Part shown: one piece after another, positions 6,361 through 6,537 of the stretch | Layout of the letters: every line of letters begins with the position of its first letter | Position numbering within the stretch: the stretch's first letter is position 1 | Source: JANXSD01 sp043758125 | Lineage (GTDB): Bacteria > Bacteroidota > Bacteroidia > AKYH767-A > OLB10 | Direction: 5' to 3' | DNA: 6,537 bases | Assembly: GCA_043758125.1 (NCBI GenBank) | Contig: JAYVOC010000081.1 | Span: 1 to 6,537 of the forward strand | The notes under the pieces: generated by a model | What the model saw: only the letters and a program-made list of their open reading frames with translations | Databases searched by the model: none | What the model was told of the DNA's origin: nothing | Position numbers and translations under genes: made by a program

Positions 6361-6366
6361 AAATGC
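6340..6366. repeat. Right-flank segment inverted relative to the left flank
   Basis: Read as its reverse complement, 6340-6366 begins GCATTTTTAAAA and ends CTTTTG, as does 229-250 in the left flank; the right copy is 5 bases longer in the middle. In both places GCCGACCC stands close by (218-225 and 6333-6340), although this octamer is in direct orientation. The A/T-rich composition makes part of the match cheap, but together they suggest related repeat sequence on both sides of the operon. Confidence 0.4.
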
Positions 6367-6537
6367 CCAACCGCTCGACAAAAAAGAAAAAATATCGGTG
6401 GACATGCGGGACTGAAACGAAGGACAAAGCACTGATGGAACAGCTAAGGCTTCGTTGCGTCCGGAGGACGCACAATGAAGGCCATGTTGCACAGCTTGCC
6501 CCGTTTTTTTCGGGGGAACCACTAGTGTGTGAGGGGA
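6361..6537. other. GC-richer right flank without a gene
   Basis: Composition shifts here from the A/T-rich operon to roughly balanced bases. I see no convincing gene on either strand; the frames present are short and cross palindromes. Contents are the hairpin at 6448-6483, a 7-bp inverted pair AACGAAG/CTTCGTT (6416-6422 with 6450-6456) and a short stem with an all-T loop, CCCCG-T7-CGGGG (6499-6515). It probably belongs to the chromosome beyond the defence island. Confidence 0.5.
6448..6483. repeat. GC-rich hairpin downstream of the operon
   Basis: TGCGTCC (6456-6462) and GGACGCA (6466-6472) form a perfect 7-bp stem around GGA. Past a small bulge, GGCTTCGTT (6448-6456) partly matches the complement of AATGAAGGCC (6474-6483), extending the cruciform to arms of about 15-18 bases. 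No T run follows on the + strand, so it is not a typical intrinsic terminator. It could protect the transcript's 3' end or be a REP-like palindrome. Confidence 0.6.

Noticed and set aside
198..6404. Direct repeat CGGTGGACA at 198-206 and 6396-6404 as attachment sites
   Set aside because: Nine bases can match by chance in a window this size, no integrase is present, and the neighbouring bases differ.
6440..6500. Integron attC site
   Set aside because: The palindrome lacks recognisable RYYYAAC and GTTRRRY core sites, and the multi-gene operon is not cassette-like.
6499..6515. Intrinsic terminator CCCCG-T7-CGGGG
   Set aside because: The T run is in the loop rather than after the stem, and the stem is only 5 bp.

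Overview
The window looks like an AT-rich defence island from a member of the Bacteroidota. Three things point there: a promoter ahead of the first gene that matches the Bacteroidota consensus (TTG, 19 bases, TAnnTTTG); start codons preceded by A/T-rich stretches rather than a GGAGG Shine-Dalgarno; and protein families common in that phylum. No marker gene is present, so the assignment is an inference and the genus cannot be named.

Layout: bases 1-371 hold no convincing gene but are dense in inverted and tandem repeats. A promoter (372-401) with an overlapping perfect palindrome (399-415) leads into five same-strand genes. In order they are a small XRE-type regulator (431-736); a DNA methyltransferase with an N-terminal helix-turn-helix-like segment and an SPPY active site (742-2319); an unrecognised protein with a possible PD-(D/E)XK-like core and a cysteine-rich zinc-binding-like region (2316-3443); an AIPR (abortive infection phage resistance) family protein (3501-5189); and a TdeIII-family type II restriction endonuclease (5201-6256). 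Gaps are 5, -4, 57 and 11 bases, so one operon is likely. A 34-codon reading frame overlaps the last stop codon and ends at the start of the right flank. From about 6361 the sequence becomes GC-richer and palindromic, with no convincing gene.

How they may work together: the methyltransferase protects host DNA and the TdeIII-type enzyme cuts unmodified DNA. The regulator probably binds the palindrome over the promoter and controls the operon. The endonuclease comes last, so it would appear after the methyltransferase when the system enters a new cell. The unusual part is the two genes between methyltransferase and endonuclease: one translationally coupled to the methyltransferase and possibly a second nuclease, the other from a phage-resistance family. 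The locus may therefore combine restriction-modification with a second, abortive-type layer. That combined function is a hypothesis, not shown by the sequence.
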